A stretch of DNA of 64,000 nucleotides from Exiguobacterium profundum (GCF_001909285.1 NZ_MRSV01000001.1:294684-358683), one strand, 5' to 3'. Counted from the stretch's first letter, positions 32,547 to 43,272 are shown. The notes: a model not told the origin generated them from the letters alone. A program made the numbers and translations.

Positions 32547-34238
32547 TCATAAACGATATAACCGTGCTGCGAATGGTCGAAGCATAAACGTTTCCGTATC
32601 AATCGTCTCGGGGTCAATCTCATTCGTCATGACAAGCGTGGCGCCTGCAATTTCCGGAACGGTCACTTCTGCCGGATTGGCGGTCAAGTTGACGACCACG
32701 AAGAATCGGTTGTTCTCAAACGTACGCTCATAGACGAAGGCTTGCTTATGTTCAGGCAAGACGTCACGATAACGACCATACGTAAACGTCTCCTCAGCTC
32801 GACGAAGACGGATCATCTCCTTATAGAACGACAGAATGGAGTGCTGGTCGTTTCGCTGTGCTTCGACGTTGAGCGTCTCATACTCTTCGTGAATCGGCAT
32901 CCATGGGGTCGTCGTCGAGAAACCGGCATAAGGTGAGGCATCCCACTGGATCGGTGTCCGGACGTTATCACGAGATGTGCCCCATACTTGTTGCATCGAG
33001 TCGATTTCACTCATCCCGTTCGCGATCCGTTCGAAGTACTCGTTTTTCGTCGCGACATCATCATAGTCATGAATAGATGGGAGCGGCACATTCTTCATCC
33101 CAATCTCTTGTCCTTGATAAATGAATGGTGTCCCGTGCATGAAGAAGTACATCATCCCAAGCGCCGTGGCACTTTCACGCCAATAATGATGCTCATCCCC
33201 GACGAGAGATACCGCTCGCACCATGTCATGGTTTTCAATGTATAATGCGTTCCATCCAGTTTCGCGTAACCCCTGCTGCCATTTATCGAAGATTCGTTTC
33301 AGCTCGACGACATCGAGCGGGGCAAGACGCGACCGTCGCATGATATCGACATGATCAAAGTGAAAGGCCATATTCATCGCACCATTCTCTGGTCCCATCC
33401 ATTGGTCGGCTTCTTCCGGCTCAATGCCATTCGTCTCCCCAACCGTCATAATGTCGTATTTGGAGAACGTTTCTCGCTTCATCTCTTGTAGATATTCATG
33501 GATTCCATCGATATTCGAGTACATCGAAAACGCCGTAACGATCGATTTCCCGTCCGGAGAAGGTAACATCGTCTCCGTCGGCATCTTTTTAATATGACTG
33601 ATCGCATCGACACGGAATCCGTCGACTCCTTTATCGAGCCACCAGTTGATCATGTCATAGACAGCCGTCCGAACTTCACGATTCTCCCAATTCAAATCGG
33701 GTTGTTTCTTCGAGAAGACGTGCAAGTAATATTGATCGGTCTGTTCATTATATTCCCAAGCGGACCCGCCAAAGATACTCGCCCAGTTACTCGGTGGCAT
33801 CCCATCTTTCCCATCTCGCCAAATGTACCAATCCCGTTTCGGATTGTCTTTCGAGCTTTTCGATTCAAGGAACCATGGATGTTCGTCCGACGTATGGTTG
33901 ACAACGAGGTCGAGCAACAGTTTCATCCCTCGTGCATGCACCGCCTCTAGCAAGGCATCAAAATCCTCCATCGTCCCAAACTCGTCCATAATGTCTTGAT
34001 AGTCACTGATATCATATCCGTTATCATCATTTGGCGATTTGTACATCGGACAAATCCAAATGACATCAATTCCAAGGTCTTCTAAGTAATCGAGCTTTTC
34101 AATGATTCCGCGAAGATCACCGATTCCATCCCCGTTCGAATCGTTGAAACTTCGTGGATAAATTTGATAGGCGATGGCCTCTTTCCACCATACACGACTG
34201 ATTTCTGTTTGTTTCGTTTGGCTGAACAACGTCTCCAT
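32547..34238 (-). CDS. GH13 subfamily 31 alpha-glucosidase
   Basis: 563 residues. (beta/alpha)8 barrel motifs: DLVVNHTSDEH (110-120), GFRVDAISH with nucleophile Asp211, acid/base Glu268 in TVGETNG, and ENHDMVR. The residue after the nucleophile is Ala212; oligo-1,6-glucosidases usually have Val there, so alpha-1,4-linked substrates (maltose, maltodextrins) or others are more likely. The N-terminal cytoplasmic signature AIAYQIYPRSFNDSNGDGIGD is classic. A cre overlaps its putative promoter. No transporter or kinase gene lies beside it. Confidence 0.85.
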   Translation of the reverse strand: METLFSQTKQTEISRVWWKEAIAYQIYPRSFNDSNGDGIGDLRGIIEKLDYLEDLGIDVIWICPMYKSPNDDNGYDISDYQDIMDEFGTMEDFDALLEAVHARGMKLLLDLVVNHTSDEHPWFLESKSSKDNPKRDWYIWRDGKDGMPPSNWASIFGGSAWEYNEQTDQYYLHVFSKKQPDLNWENREVRTAVYDMINWWLDKGVDGFRVDAISHIKKMPTETMLPSPDGKSIVTAFSMYSNIDGIHEYLQEMKRETFSKYDIMTVGETNGIEPEEADQWMGPENGAMNMAFHFDHVDIMRRSRLAPLDVVELKRIFDKWQQGLRETGWNALYIENHDMVRAVSLVGDEHHYWRESATALGMMYFFMHGTPFIYQGQEIGMKNVPLPSIHDYDDVATKNEYFERIANGMSEIDSMQQVWGTSRDNVRTPIQWDASPYAGFSTTTPWMPIHEEYETLNVEAQRNDQHSILSFYKEMIRLRRAEETFTYGRYRDVLPEHKQAFVYERTFENNRFFVVVNLTANPAEVTVPEIAGATLVMTNEIDPETIDTETFMLRPFAARLYRL

Positions 34239-34267
34239 ACGGCACCTTGCCTCCTACAATAAGGTAT

Positions 34268-34310
34268 GATTCACATCTACCATAGCACTAGTGCAAGCGT
34301 TTGCAAAGAA
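34268..34310 (-). promoter_or_regulatory. Promoter with overlapping cre upstream of the alpha-glucosidase
   Basis: The minus strand has TTGCAA and TATGGT about 16 nt apart. TGCAAGCGTTTGCA (34292-34305 on the plus strand), a near-perfect cre palindrome, covers the -35, which suits repression by CcpA. Confidence 0.55.
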
Positions 34311-34322
34311 TCAGCCCACAAA

Positions 34323-34348
34323 AAAATGCAGTTTTTACACTGCATTTT
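34323..34348 (-). terminator. Terminator of the esterase gene
   Basis: AAAATGCAGT (34323-34332) pairs with ACTGCATTTT (34339-34348). It overlaps the end of the gene. Confidence 0.7.
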
Positions 34349-35096
34349 GATGGCGCGCCCCAACCTGTTCACAGAAGGTCGTGATCAGCTTCGACAAATG
34401 CTTCCAATCATGGTCCATTGTCGCGACGTGATACGAGTTTGGTAGCACCGCGTATTCTTTTGTTCCTTGTAACTGCTCAAACAACCAGATGGAGTCGGAA
34501 GGCGGCACCACGTTGTCGACAGCAGAATGGATGACATATGTCGGCACATCAACCGCTCCGACGTGCGGTCGCACCTCGTCAATCAGCGAAAGCAATTCCC
34601 GAATCGCTCTTGTAGGCACACGGTCATAGACAATCTCATATACGTCTTTTGCCAAGATGTCGGGCGCATCTTCGTCGATAAATCGACACTCGGTATCCGA
34701 CGCATGACACGCATATCCTGGTACCGATAACGCGGCATTGATTGTCACAATCGCATCCGCCTTTCCTTCAAGGGCAGCCTTGAGTGCCAACGTCCCACCC
34801 ATTGACTGACCGACGACGATGACCGTCTGACACGACTCGCGTAATCGCTCGATTCCTTTCGTCACACTTTTATACCAACATCGATGCGTGGAACATCGAA
34901 AGTCTTCCGGATGTGTCCCATGCCCTTTCAAGCGCGGGGCATACACCGTAAACCCTTGCTTCATCAACTCAATTCCGACGTCCTGTACACTCTGAGGTGT
35001 CCCGTTAAAGCCGTGACAAAGCAAAATACCGATTTCGTTTCCTTCATAATAAAACGCGCCTGCTCCAGGAATGACTGGGTAATTGACTGCTTTCAT
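34335..35096 (-). CDS. Carboxylesterase/alpha-beta hydrolase, Est30-like
   Basis: 253 residues, starting at the ATG preceded by AAAGGAGG. Nucleophile Ser98 in GQSMGG, oxyanion motif HGFNGTP near residue 28, catalytic Asp in HSAVDNVVPP and His in NSYHVAT. Fits the thermostable-esterase Est30 family that hydrolyses short-chain esters and can act as a thioesterase. No nearby lipid genes. Confidence 0.85.
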   Translation of the reverse strand: MKAVNYPVIPGAGAFYYEGNEIGILLCHGFNGTPQSVQDVGIELMKQGFTVYAPRLKGHGTHPEDFRCSTHRCWYKSVTKGIERLRESCQTVIVVGQSMGGTLALKAALEGKADAIVTINAALSVPGYACHASDTECRFIDEDAPDILAKDVYEIVYDRVPTRAIRELLSLIDEVRPHVGAVDVPTYVIHSAVDNVVPPSDSIWLFEQLQGTKEYAVLPNSYHVATMDHDWKHLSKLITTFCEQVGARHQNAV

Positions 35097-35468
35097 TAGT
35101 GCCTCCTTTAATTCCAACTTAACCGATACAATTAATTCGTATTAGAAGAGTGTAAGAGTTCTTAAGCTACTCGTCAAGTTCTTCCGACTACATTTACCTT
35201 GTAATCAAAATGTAATCATAACTTCGTGTTTAGTGGATTGAGTTCTGACGTCTGCTTGGTTATGTTTAACATGTAGTAAAAAACTTGGGAAATGAACGTG
35301 TTATTTTTGACAATACACGAATAATTTTTCAAGGAATTCGTCACAAGAAAAGTAATGTAAGCGCTATCATGTCGTTTTTTTGAAAAAGGAGGATATAAAT
35401 TCACTTATTTATAACGACGCGAGTTGGGGAAATCGGATTAGACCATTACATCTAAGGGAGACTTACAC
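35097..35468. other. Intergenic region upstream of the secreted nuclease
   Basis: 372 nt with no gene, AT-rich. Holds a TTGACA at 35309, a perfect cre at 35355-35369, and a long untranslated leader with an early AAGGAGG at about 35388 not followed by a suitable start. I see no clear riboswitch fold. Confidence 0.5.
35355..35369 (+). promoter_or_regulatory. cre site upstream of the secreted nuclease
   Basis: ATGTAAGCGCTATCA matches every fixed position of WTGNAANCGNWNNCW. It is about 100 bp before the start codon, suggesting carbon control of an extracellular enzyme. Confidence 0.6.
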
Positions 35469-38400
35469 ATGGGGAAACCAACACAATCATTTAAGGCAGT
35501 CACTGGCCTCGCCTTATCAGCAGGACTCATCGTCAGCAGTATGACACCGATTGCGGCAAACGTAAACGCCGAGACGTTGAACGCATCAGACCTCTTCATT
35601 TCAGAGTACGTAGAAGGATCGAGCAACAATAAAGCAATCGAGTTATTCAACGGAACGAACGCGACAATCGACCTTTCCGCTTACAAAATTGAACTGTATT
35701 CAAACGGAGGTACGACTGCCGGAAATACATTGAATTTGACGGGCACACTCGCACCAGGAGCTACATATGTCATTGTGAACGGCAGTGCGTCGGACACATT
35801 GAAAGCAAAATCGGATACGACGAGCGCCGTGACGAACTTCAACGGGGATGACACGATCGTCTTGAAAAAAGGAGACACGGTTCTGGATGTCTTCGGTCAA
35901 CTCGGCTTCGACCCAGGGACAAAATGGGGAACGACCGTTGCGACTGCTGACCAATCACTCATCCGTAAAGACACGGTCGCAAAGGGAGACAGTGATGGCA
36001 GTGATGCCTTCGATCCGGCTGTCGAATGGTCATCGACACCACAAGACACGTTCGACAATCTCGGGTTACATACGTTCCAAGGCGTCGAATACGGAGATGG
36101 CGGCACAACGGAGCCTCCTGCACCAATCACACCAATTTCAATTGCTGATGCACGAACAAAGGCAGAAAATGAGACGGTCACCGTAAAAGGAGTCGTCACG
36201 GCTAAATTAGCGAACACCATCTCCGTTCAAGACGCGACAGGCGGTCTGTCTATCCGTCCGACATCTCTTGCCGTCAACGTCGGAGATGAGATCGTTGTCA
36301 CAGGGGTCGTCGGTTCATATCGTGAGCTTCTTCAATTGAACAATGCCGTCGTCGTCTCGAAACAGGCAGCAACACTTCCTACTGCCCAAGTCTTGACAGG
36401 GGAACAAATCAACGAGGACGTGGAATCAGAACTCGTCACCGTCAAAAATGTCACACTCACAGGTAGCGGTCAGAACTTGACGGCGACGGATGGAACAAAA
36501 GAGTTCATCGTTCGCGACGAGCGAGGCATCCTTGATTTACAGACGGATGTGAACTATTCATCGATCACAGGAATCGTTCAACAGTTTGACGATACGTACC
36601 AAATCATCCCTCGTGACCCGGCGGACACGGTTATCGATACGTCCGTTCTTCGGCCGGCTGTCGCGAAACCAGGTGCCGGTACATTCGTTGGTCCACAAGA
36701 CGTGACGCTCTCGACAACGACAGCAGACGCTGAGATTTTCTATACGCTCGACGGCTCTGATCCAAAAGAGAATGGGCTTCGTTACGAAAACCCAATCCGC
36801 ATTGAAAACTCGACGACATTGAAGACGGTCGTGAAAACGGGAGACACATTCAGCGCCGTCTCAACGTTCTCTTATAAGATCACAGACAAGATTCGCATTC
36901 ACGACATCCAAGGTGCGAACCATACGACTCCGATGAACGGACAGACGGTTGAAGGTGTCGAAGGAATCGTCACGTCTACGTTCGTCTCAAGTGGAACGAC
37001 CTATTACTTCATCCAAACGCCTGATTCGGAAGCCGATGACGATGCACGGACATCTGAAGGGATTGTCCTTTACGGCGGACGTTCGATTGCTGGCATTCAA
37101 GTCGGGGACCTCGTAAAAGTGAACGGAAAAGTGAGCGAGTACGCAATCGAAGGATATAGTGATCGCCAACAGACGGATATGAAGATGACACAAATCGATA
37201 CGCGTAACGGAAAAGTTGAAGTCGTCGCGAGCGGCGTGACACTTCCGACTCCAATTACGATTGATGCCTCAAACCTTCCGACCGAGTTTATCGACAGCGA
37301 TAACCTCGCCGTCTTCAACCCGGAGAAGGATGCCATCGACTTCTGGGAGAGCCTTGAAGGGATGCGCGTTCAAACGAACAACTTGAAATCGGTTGGACCA
37401 CAAGAATATGGTGACTTAGTCACAGTTCTCGAAGATACGCCAACAGAGACATATAATGGCGGTGTCTTATTGAAAAAGAACGACGCGAACCCAGAACGCA
37501 TTCAGTTCCGTCTCGAACCAAATGCAGAAGCTCGTGACTTCGATGTCGCGACGGGCGACCGTTTCAACGGACCGATCGTCGGTGTCGTCGGCTATTCATT
37601 CGGTAACTATAAGATTCAAGCCTCACTTGAAGACATGAAAGCTGCCTTCGTCAAAGGAGATGCGCAGCGTGAGAAGACATTCATCGAGGCAGAAGAAGAT
37701 CAATTAACGATTGCATCGTATAACTTAGAGAACTTCTCGAACAACATCAAAGAAACATCAGATGAAAAGGCACTCAAACTGGCGAAAGCGTTCGTCAACG
37801 AATTGAACAGCCCTGACATCATCGGTGTGACGGAAGTACAGGACAACGATGGACAGGATAAAGGGGCAGGTTCTGCCGCTGACCAGAGCTATCAGCGCTT
37901 AATCGATAACATTGTCGCTGTCGGTGGGAAGACATATAAATACGTCAACATCGACCCAGAGAACAACCAAGACGGTGGTGCACCGGATGCCAACATCCGT
38001 GTCGGCTTCTTGTACGATCCTGAGCGCGTGTCATTGACGGAGGGAATGCCTGCCGGTGACGCGACGACGGCCGTCGGATACGCTGACGGGAAATTGACGC
38101 ACAATCCGGGACGTATCGATCCGACGAACGAAGCGTTCGATCGTTCACGTAAACCATTGGCTGCTCAATTCGACTTCCAAGGCGAGAACGTCATCGTGAT
38201 CGCGAACCACTGGAACTCAAAAGGTGGTGACACCGGCTTCTTCGGGTCACAACAACCGGTCGTACTCGGAAGTGAAGTGCAACGTAAGAAAATCGCACAA
38301 GTCGTCCACAACTTCGTCGCAGACGTGAAGACGAAGAATCCAGAAGCGAATGTTGTAGCACTTGGTGACTTCAACGATTTCGAATTCTCGGATGCGCTCC

Positions 38401-38975
38401 AAATCTTTAAAGGTGACTTGATGACGAACATGGTCGAGAAAGTTCCTGCTGTCGACCGCTACTCGTATGTGTATCAAGGGAACTCACAAGTACTCGATCA
38501 TATCCTCGTCTCGAACCGCTTGGCCGCTTCTACGAAAATTGACATGATTCACGTCAACTCGGACTTCACTGAGATGTCAGGGCGTGCGAGTGACCATGAT
38601 CCAGTACTTGCACAAATCGACTTCACACCGGAACCAGAAGTGGAATTGACGCGTTACACTGTAGAAAACCATAAAGCTGCTCGCCTCGTCCTTCAAGAGG
38701 ATTACATCGGCGTGACAATCGGAAAAGGCACGAACTTTAAAAACGGTATCTTCGTTCGTGGCGTATACACGGAATTGACAGGAGAACCGTTGAAAAATGT
38801 CGTCGTTCAAGTGAAACCGAAAGAAGCCGGTGCCATCATCGACTTCAAAGGCGCGACGGTAAAAGAAGTAATCGTTGACGGGAAAAACCTTGCTGAGATT
38901 CGTGGGGCGAAACATGTCCAACGCATCACATATACGAAAGGTGCTTCTCCTTCATCAATCATCATCAAGAAATAA
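35469..38975 (+). CDS. Large secreted multidomain nuclease (LTD, OB folds, EEP domain)
   Basis: 1168 residues. Signal peptide 1-34; Lamin-tail-like domain (about 36-200, LFISEYVEGSSNNKAIELFN); a YhcR-type OB fold (about 225-395); a chitobiase/FN3-like insert (about 395-475, IFYTLDGSDPKENGLRY); a second OB-like domain (475-740); then an endonuclease/exonuclease/phosphatase domain (about 745-1050). EEP catalytic motifs: ASYNLENF, GVTEVQD, NHWNSKGG, LGDFNDF and the final DHDP (about 1040-1043). A beta-rich C-terminal end (1055-1168) replaces the usual anchor. Likely degrades extracellular DNA for phosphate, as ExeM/YhcR-type enzymes do. Confidence 0.85.
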   Translation: MGKPTQSFKAVTGLALSAGLIVSSMTPIAANVNAETLNASDLFISEYVEGSSNNKAIELFNGTNATIDLSAYKIELYSNGGTTAGNTLNLTGTLAPGATYVIVNGSASDTLKAKSDTTSAVTNFNGDDTIVLKKGDTVLDVFGQLGFDPGTKWGTTVATADQSLIRKDTVAKGDSDGSDAFDPAVEWSSTPQDTFDNLGLHTFQGVEYGDGGTTEPPAPITPISIADARTKAENETVTVKGVVTAKLANTISVQDATGGLSIRPTSLAVNVGDEIVVTGVVGSYRELLQLNNAVVVSKQAATLPTAQVLTGEQINEDVESELVTVKNVTLTGSGQNLTATDGTKEFIVRDERGILDLQTDVNYSSITGIVQQFDDTYQIIPRDPADTVIDTSVLRPAVAKPGAGTFVGPQDVTLSTTTADAEIFYTLDGSDPKENGLRYENPIRIENSTTLKTVVKTGDTFSAVSTFSYKITDKIRIHDIQGANHTTPMNGQTVEGVEGIVTSTFVSSGTTYYFIQTPDSEADDDARTSEGIVLYGGRSIAGIQVGDLVKVNGKVSEYAIEGYSDRQQTDMKMTQIDTRNGKVEVVASGVTLPTPITIDASNLPTEFIDSDNLAVFNPEKDAIDFWESLEGMRVQTNNLKSVGPQEYGDLVTVLEDTPTETYNGGVLLKKNDANPERIQFRLEPNAEARDFDVATGDRFNGPIVGVVGYSFGNYKIQASLEDMKAAFVKGDAQREKTFIEAEEDQLTIASYNLENFSNNIKETSDEKALKLAKAFVNELNSPDIIGVTEVQDNDGQDKGAGSAADQSYQRLIDNIVAVGGKTYKYVNIDPENNQDGGAPDANIRVGFLYDPERVSLTEGMPAGDATTAVGYADGKLTHNPGRIDPTNEAFDRSRKPLAAQFDFQGENVIVIANHWNSKGGDTGFFGSQQPVVLGSEVQRKKIAQVVHNFVADVKTKNPEANVVALGDFNDFEFSDALQIFKGDLMTNMVEKVPAVDRYSYVYQGNSQVLDHILVSNRLAASTKIDMIHVNSDFTEMSGRASDHDPVLAQIDFTPEPEVELTRYTVENHKAARLVLQEDYIGVTIGKGTNFKNGIFVRGVYTELTGEPLKNVVVQVKPKEAGAIIDFKGATVKEVIVDGKNLAEIRGAKHVQRITYTKGASPSSIIIKK

Positions 38976-38982
38976 CATGTTG

Positions 38983-39012
38983 AACCGCAGACACATCGTC
39001 TGCGGTTTTTTG
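38983..39012 (+). terminator. Terminator of the secreted nuclease gene
   Basis: AACCGCAGAC (38983-38992) pairs with GTCTGCGGTT (38998-39007), then TTTTTT. Confidence 0.85.
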
Positions 39013-39075
39013 GTTTCACCTCTCTTGAAGCGGGGATAAAGAGGAAGATACTGAATATCATGGAGGATGAGACCG

Positions 39076-40278
39076 ATGGAATTGTATAACGGAGATTTAT
39101 ATTGGCCAACGACCGAATCAGAGGATGTCGTGTTAGAAAGACCTGACAAAAAAGAGCATTACGACGTACTCGTCATCGGAGCCGGCATGTCTGGAACGTT
39201 GACGGCCTATACGCTTCAGCAGGATGGAGTCGATTTTGCGGTGCTCGATGGGCGAAAAGTCGGTACAGGAAGCACATCAGCAAATACCGGTTTAATTCAA
39301 TATTCAAATGACATCATGTTACATGAACTTGCAGAAAAAATTGGAGAAGCGGCAGCGGTACGCTTCTATCAATTATGTCTCGACGCGGTCGAATCGCTCG
39401 ACCAGGTGGCGAAAGATGTCGATGCATCCGATATATATATTCGACGGGACAGCCTTTGTTTTGCGAGTGAAGAGGACGATGTTGCCAAATTGCAACGTGA
39501 GTATGAGATGCTAGCCAAACACGGTTTTGATGTAGAGTGGTTGGATCGTGAGGCACTACGTGAACGCTTCCCATTTGAAAAACCGGCGGCCCTCATCACA
39601 AAAGGCGATGCCGAGGTCAATCCGCTCACGCTCAGTCGTCAAATCATCCGCCATTTATCAAAACAACACGTCCCGATTTTTGAAGAGACGTCGGTGGATG
39701 AGGTCGTGTCTGATGGTGATGGATGGATTGTGTTCACCTCGAACGGGACATTTAAAGCGAATAAAGTCATCTTTGCGACAGGTTATGGGCCAGCTCCGCT
39801 ACTCGACTCCCATCGGATCGATTTGAATCGCTCATACGCCATCGCAACGAATCCAATCGCCGAATTCAGCGAATGGGAAGGACGCGCGCTCATTTGGGAG
39901 ACGAAACGACCATATCTCTATCTACGCACGACTCCGGACGGGCGAATTATCGCGGGTGGGCTTGACGAAGACCAGGCCGAAACGCCGCACGATGAGGCGC
40001 TCATGAACGATCGGGCGGAACGAGTGAAAGAAAAAATCGCCGAGCTCTTCCCGATGTATGACCTAGAAGTCGATTATGCTTGGGTCGCCTTGTTTGGAGA
40101 GTCGGTGGACCAACTCCCGTTCATCGGGGAGCACCCGAATCGACCGAACTTGTTTTACTTGCTCGGATATGGGGGAAATGGGACCGTGTATAGCATGCTT
40201 GGCTCTCGTATTTTGAGTGCTCTCGTTCGTGGTCAGTCGCATCCCGATGCGGACCTCGTTCGTTTAGATCGAACGTAA
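39076..40278 (+). CDS. FAD-dependent oxidoreductase, DAO/gamma-glutamylputrescine oxidase-like
   Basis: 400 residues from the ATG with GGAGG 9 nt upstream. FAD-binding VLVIGAGMSGTLTAY (about 31-46), GSTSANTGLI, a C-terminal GESVDQLPFIGEHPNRPN and LLGYGGNGTVYSML typical of the DAO family. Oxidises an amine or amino acid; the branch is like OrdL/PuuB or YgaF. No partner genes nearby to narrow the substrate. Confidence 0.82.
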   Translation: MELYNGDLYWPTTESEDVVLERPDKKEHYDVLVIGAGMSGTLTAYTLQQDGVDFAVLDGRKVGTGSTSANTGLIQYSNDIMLHELAEKIGEAAAVRFYQLCLDAVESLDQVAKDVDASDIYIRRDSLCFASEEDDVAKLQREYEMLAKHGFDVEWLDREALRERFPFEKPAALITKGDAEVNPLTLSRQIIRHLSKQHVPIFEETSVDEVVSDGDGWIVFTSNGTFKANKVIFATGYGPAPLLDSHRIDLNRSYAIATNPIAEFSEWEGRALIWETKRPYLYLRTTPDGRIIAGGLDEDQAETPHDEALMNDRAERVKEKIAELFPMYDLEVDYAWVALFGESVDQLPFIGEHPNRPNLFYLLGYGGNGTVYSMLGSRILSALVRGQSHPDADLVRLDRT

Positions 40279-40326
40279 TCCTCGACATTTTGGGGATTGT
40301 TACATAATTGAAGGAGTGTTTTTGGA

Positions 40327-40980
40327 TTGAAGAAAAAAAGAAAATCAAACAGGGTGTACCGACTACGTCGTCTTGCCGTATTCCTTGTCCCTCTCGGTTG
40401 CGCCTTCTGGTTTTGGCCACAGGAATCCGTCCCCACGACGCAGTTAAAGGCTGAACAAGCATCCATTTCCGAGGAAATATATACGATTGAAGAACGTACT
40501 CCCATTGAAGAAGACGGTATCACTCGGTTCGAATATGATATCGTCGTACATGGTGAACCGAGTACGGATGAGCTTCAATCTGTCAGCCATGACGTCATCG
40601 ATGACGTGAAACAGTCTGATCAGTTCCAGGCCGCCTTGTTACGATTTTATGATGATGCTGCCTATATCGGGACGGAACCGCCACTTGGTGAAGCCGTATT
40701 CGCTCCGGAAGGCGACTATGCACTTGCAGACTGGGTGGAACCCGGTCAAACAGACGAGATGATGTTCGGTTGGCAACTTCGAGAAAAAGAATGGGCGACC
40801 AAATTGACCGATGCAGAGATTCAAATTTGGAGGTCATGGCAAAATCAATATACGAAACAAAATCCTGACGACCCCGATGCGAAAGCGAAAGTAACACGCA
40901 TCATTGCCACAAAATACGAACTCGACCCAAAAACGGTACAACAAATCGTATTGAAACAACATGTGTGGGCCGCGTTATAA
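40327..40980 (+). CDS. Membrane-anchored protein of unknown function
   Basis: 217 residues, TTG start with AAGGAG about 10 nt upstream. A basic head (KKKRKSNRVYRLRR), one hydrophobic helix (about 14-31, RLAVFLVPLGCAFWFWP), and an acidic, soluble outer domain. No known motif. Separate terminators on both sides. Confidence 0.5.
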   Translation: MKKKRKSNRVYRLRRLAVFLVPLGCAFWFWPQESVPTTQLKAEQASISEEIYTIEERTPIEEDGITRFEYDIVVHGEPSTDELQSVSHDVIDDVKQSDQFQAALLRFYDDAAYIGTEPPLGEAVFAPEGDYALADWVEPGQTDEMMFGWQLREKEWATKLTDAEIQIWRSWQNQYTKQNPDDPDAKAKVTRIIATKYELDPKTVQQIVLKQHVWAAL

Positions 40981-40991
40981 ATATTTGTGTG

Positions 40992-41025
40992 AAATCTCTC
41001 TTTTTTGAAAAAGAGGGATTTTTTT
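40992..41025 (+). terminator. Terminator upstream of the catalase gene
   Basis: AAATCTCTCTTTTT (40992-41005) pairs with AAAAAGAGGGATTT (41008-41021), then a U-run. Confidence 0.75.
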
Positions 41026-41103
41026 ATTGGCGTTAGGGAACACCGATACAGTAGGTCAAAACGCGACTTACGACGGTCAGTCATACTTAAGGGAGGCAAT
41101 CAC

Positions 41104-43113
41104 ATGGGGAACAAGAAAGAAGAGCAGTTAAAACAACATACGATTGATAACGAACAACAAGCTGGCTTGACGACAAACCAAGGTCTGAAGATGGCGGAAG
41201 ACGAATTCTCGCTGAAAGCAGGACGTCGTGGTCCGACATTGATCGAGGATTTCCATTTCCGCGAAAAGATGACCCACTTCGACCATGAACGGATTCCGGA
41301 ACGAATCGTCCACGCGCGCGGCGTCGGGGCACACGGGGAGTTCCAGGTGTATGAACCGCTCGCCGAGTTCACAAAAGCGAACTTTTTGAATGACCCTTCG
41401 AAGACGACACCGGTATTCGTCCGTTTCTCGACCGTCCAAGGCTCACGCGGGTCCGCGGATACGGTACGTGACGTCCGTGGTTTTGCGACGAAGTTCTATA
41501 CAGACGAAGGGAACTATGATTTAGTCGGAAACAACATTCCGGTCTTCTTTATCCAAGATGCCATCAAGTTCCCTGACCTCGTTCATGCCGTGAAGCCTGA
41601 ACCACATACGGAAGTGCCGCAAGGGGGAAGCGCGCACGATACGTTTTGGGATTTCGTCGGACAAAACCATGAAACAGCCCATATGGTCATGTGGGCAATG
41701 AGTGACCGGGGGATTCCGCGTAGTCTACGCATGATGGAAGGATTCGGGGTGCATACGTTCCGTCTCGTAAATGCGGAAGGAAAAGCGCATTTCGTCAAAT
41801 TCCATTGGAAACCGAAGCTCGGGGTTCATTCACAAGTATGGGACGAAGCCCAAAAGGCAGTCGGGAAAAACGCTGACTTCCACCGTGTCGACTTGTATGA
41901 AGCCATCAATAAAGGCGACTATCCGGAATGGGAGCTCGGCCTGCAGCTGATCCCGGAAGAAGACGAGTTCAACTACGACTTCGACATCTTAGACCCGACC
42001 AAACTGTGGCCGGAAGAAGAGATTCCAGTGAAACTCGTCGGGAAGATGACACTCAACCGGAACGTCGACAACTTTTTCGCGGAAACCGAACAAGTCGCCT
42101 TCCACCCGGGTCATCTCGTCCCAGGAATCGACTTCTCGAACGATCCGCTCTTACAAGGTCGTCTGTTCTCGTATACGGACACGCAGCTTTCACGTCTCGG
42201 TGGACCAAACTTCCACCAGATCCCAATCAACAAGCCCGTCTGTCCTTTCCACAACAACCAGCGGGACGGGATGCATCAAATGGCCGTCCACAAAGGTCAG
42301 ACGAGCTACCATAAAAATGCGCTCAACAATAATCAGCCGGAACCTGTGCCAGCCGATCAAGGTGGATTTGAGCACTATCAAGAGAAAATCGATGGACATA
42401 AGATTCGGGGACGTAGCGACAGCTTCCTTGATTTCTATTCACAGGCGAAACTCTTCTATAACAGCATGACCGATGTCGAAAAACAACACATCCAAGATGC
42501 CTGCAGTTTTGAGCTCGGAAAATGTGAGTCGGACATGGTGAAAGAGAATGCCGTCGATTTATTGAACCGCATCGATCGTCATCTCGCTGAAGTCGTCGCC
42601 GACAACTTAGGAGTACATGTGCCAGAAGAGAACAACGAGGTCAAGTCAGATAAGACGTCCCCTGCCCTCTCGATGGCGAACACAATCAAAAAGCCCGATA
42701 CGAAGAGCGTCGCCCTTCTCCTTGCCGGTGACGTGGATGCGAATCAGGTGAAACAGTGGGTGCAGACGCTCGCCGATCACAACGTCAACTACAGCCTTGT
42801 CGGCAAGAAGGCGTATATGCTTGGTGACTTGAAAGTGAAGGAGACGTACGATACGGTCGACTCGAGCCTCTTCGATGCCGCCTTCTTGGTGAGTGCCGCG
42901 ACGACTGTCGAGGATGATGTGCTCGAATTTATCGAGAACACGTACAAGCACTATAAACCGCTCGCTCTACACGTACACCATAAAGAGGCACTCGCCACAT
43001 GCCGCGTGAAGCAAGATCAACCTGGTGTCTTCACGTTTGACGAGCATAACCTCGATGGATTCAATGCGTTCATCGATGGGATTGCGACTGCCCGCTTCTG
43101 GGACCGTGCCTAA
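41104..43113 (+). CDS. katE: Large-subunit catalase (HPII/KatE type)
   Basis: 669 residues from the ATG with GGGAGG upstream. Catalytic His70 (RIVHARG), Asn in VGNNIPVFF (about 141), haem-ligand Tyr in [13 protein letters not shown]. The C-terminal extension (about 545-669, [18 protein letters not shown]...) is the DJ-1-like flavodoxin domain that marks clade 2 catalases. Small-subunit catalases stop near 500. Breaks down hydrogen peroxide; likely a general stress or stationary-phase gene. Confidence 0.93.
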   Translation: MGNKKEEQLKQHTIDNEQQAGLTTNQGLKMAEDEFSLKAGRRGPTLIEDFHFREKMTHFDHERIPERIVHARGVGAHGEFQVYEPLAEFTKANFLNDPSKTTPVFVRFSTVQGSRGSADTVRDVRGFATKFYTDEGNYDLVGNNIPVFFIQDAIKFPDLVHAVKPEPHTEVPQGGSAHDTFWDFVGQNHETAHMVMWAMSDRGIPRSLRMMEGFGVHTFRLVNAEGKAHFVKFHWKPKLGVHSQVWDEAQKAVGKNADFHRVDLYEAINKGDYPEWELGLQLIPEEDEFNYDFDILDPTKLWPEEEIPVKLVGKMTLNRNVDNFFAETEQVAFHPGHLVPGIDFSNDPLLQGRLFSYTDTQLSRLGGPNFHQIPINKPVCPFHNNQRDGMHQMAVHKGQTSYHKNALNNNQPEPVPADQGGFEHYQEKIDGHKIRGRSDSFLDFYSQAKLFYNSMTDVEKQHIQDACSFELGKCESDMVKENAVDLLNRIDRHLAEVVADNLGVHVPEENNEVKSDKTSPALSMANTIKKPDTKSVALLLAGDVDANQVKQWVQTLADHNVNYSLVGKKAYMLGDLKVKETYDTVDSSLFDAAFLVSAATTVEDDVLEFIENTYKHYKPLALHVHHKEALATCRVKQDQPGVFTFDEHNLDGFNAFIDGIATARFWDRA

Positions 43114-43125
43114 CGATATTACTTG

Positions 43126-43156
43126 ACTCGACTCGATTTCCGAGTCGAGTTTTTTC
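43126..43156 (+). terminator. Terminator of the catalase gene
   Basis: ACTCGACTCG (43126-43135) pairs with CGAGTCGAGT (43141-43150), then TTTTTTC. Confidence 0.85.
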
Positions 43157-43272
43157 ATGTCTGCCATTCACTGCATGTAATGCATCATCTCAGACAATCT
43201 TAATTTGATTTGGTATACTCTTTTAGTTATGTTTATTAACTATTCGAATTTGAAGAAAAGGAGACGTCACGT

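Noticed and set aside
35216-35404. Minus-strand open frame in the leader of the secreted nuclease
   Set aside because: 62 codons, AT-rich, no ribosome site and no protein-like pattern; the region looks like leader or promoter DNA.
41928-42314. Arg-rich frame inside the catalase gene
   Set aside because: Low-quality Arg/Pro composition from the +1 frame of a GC-rich gene; not a real protein.
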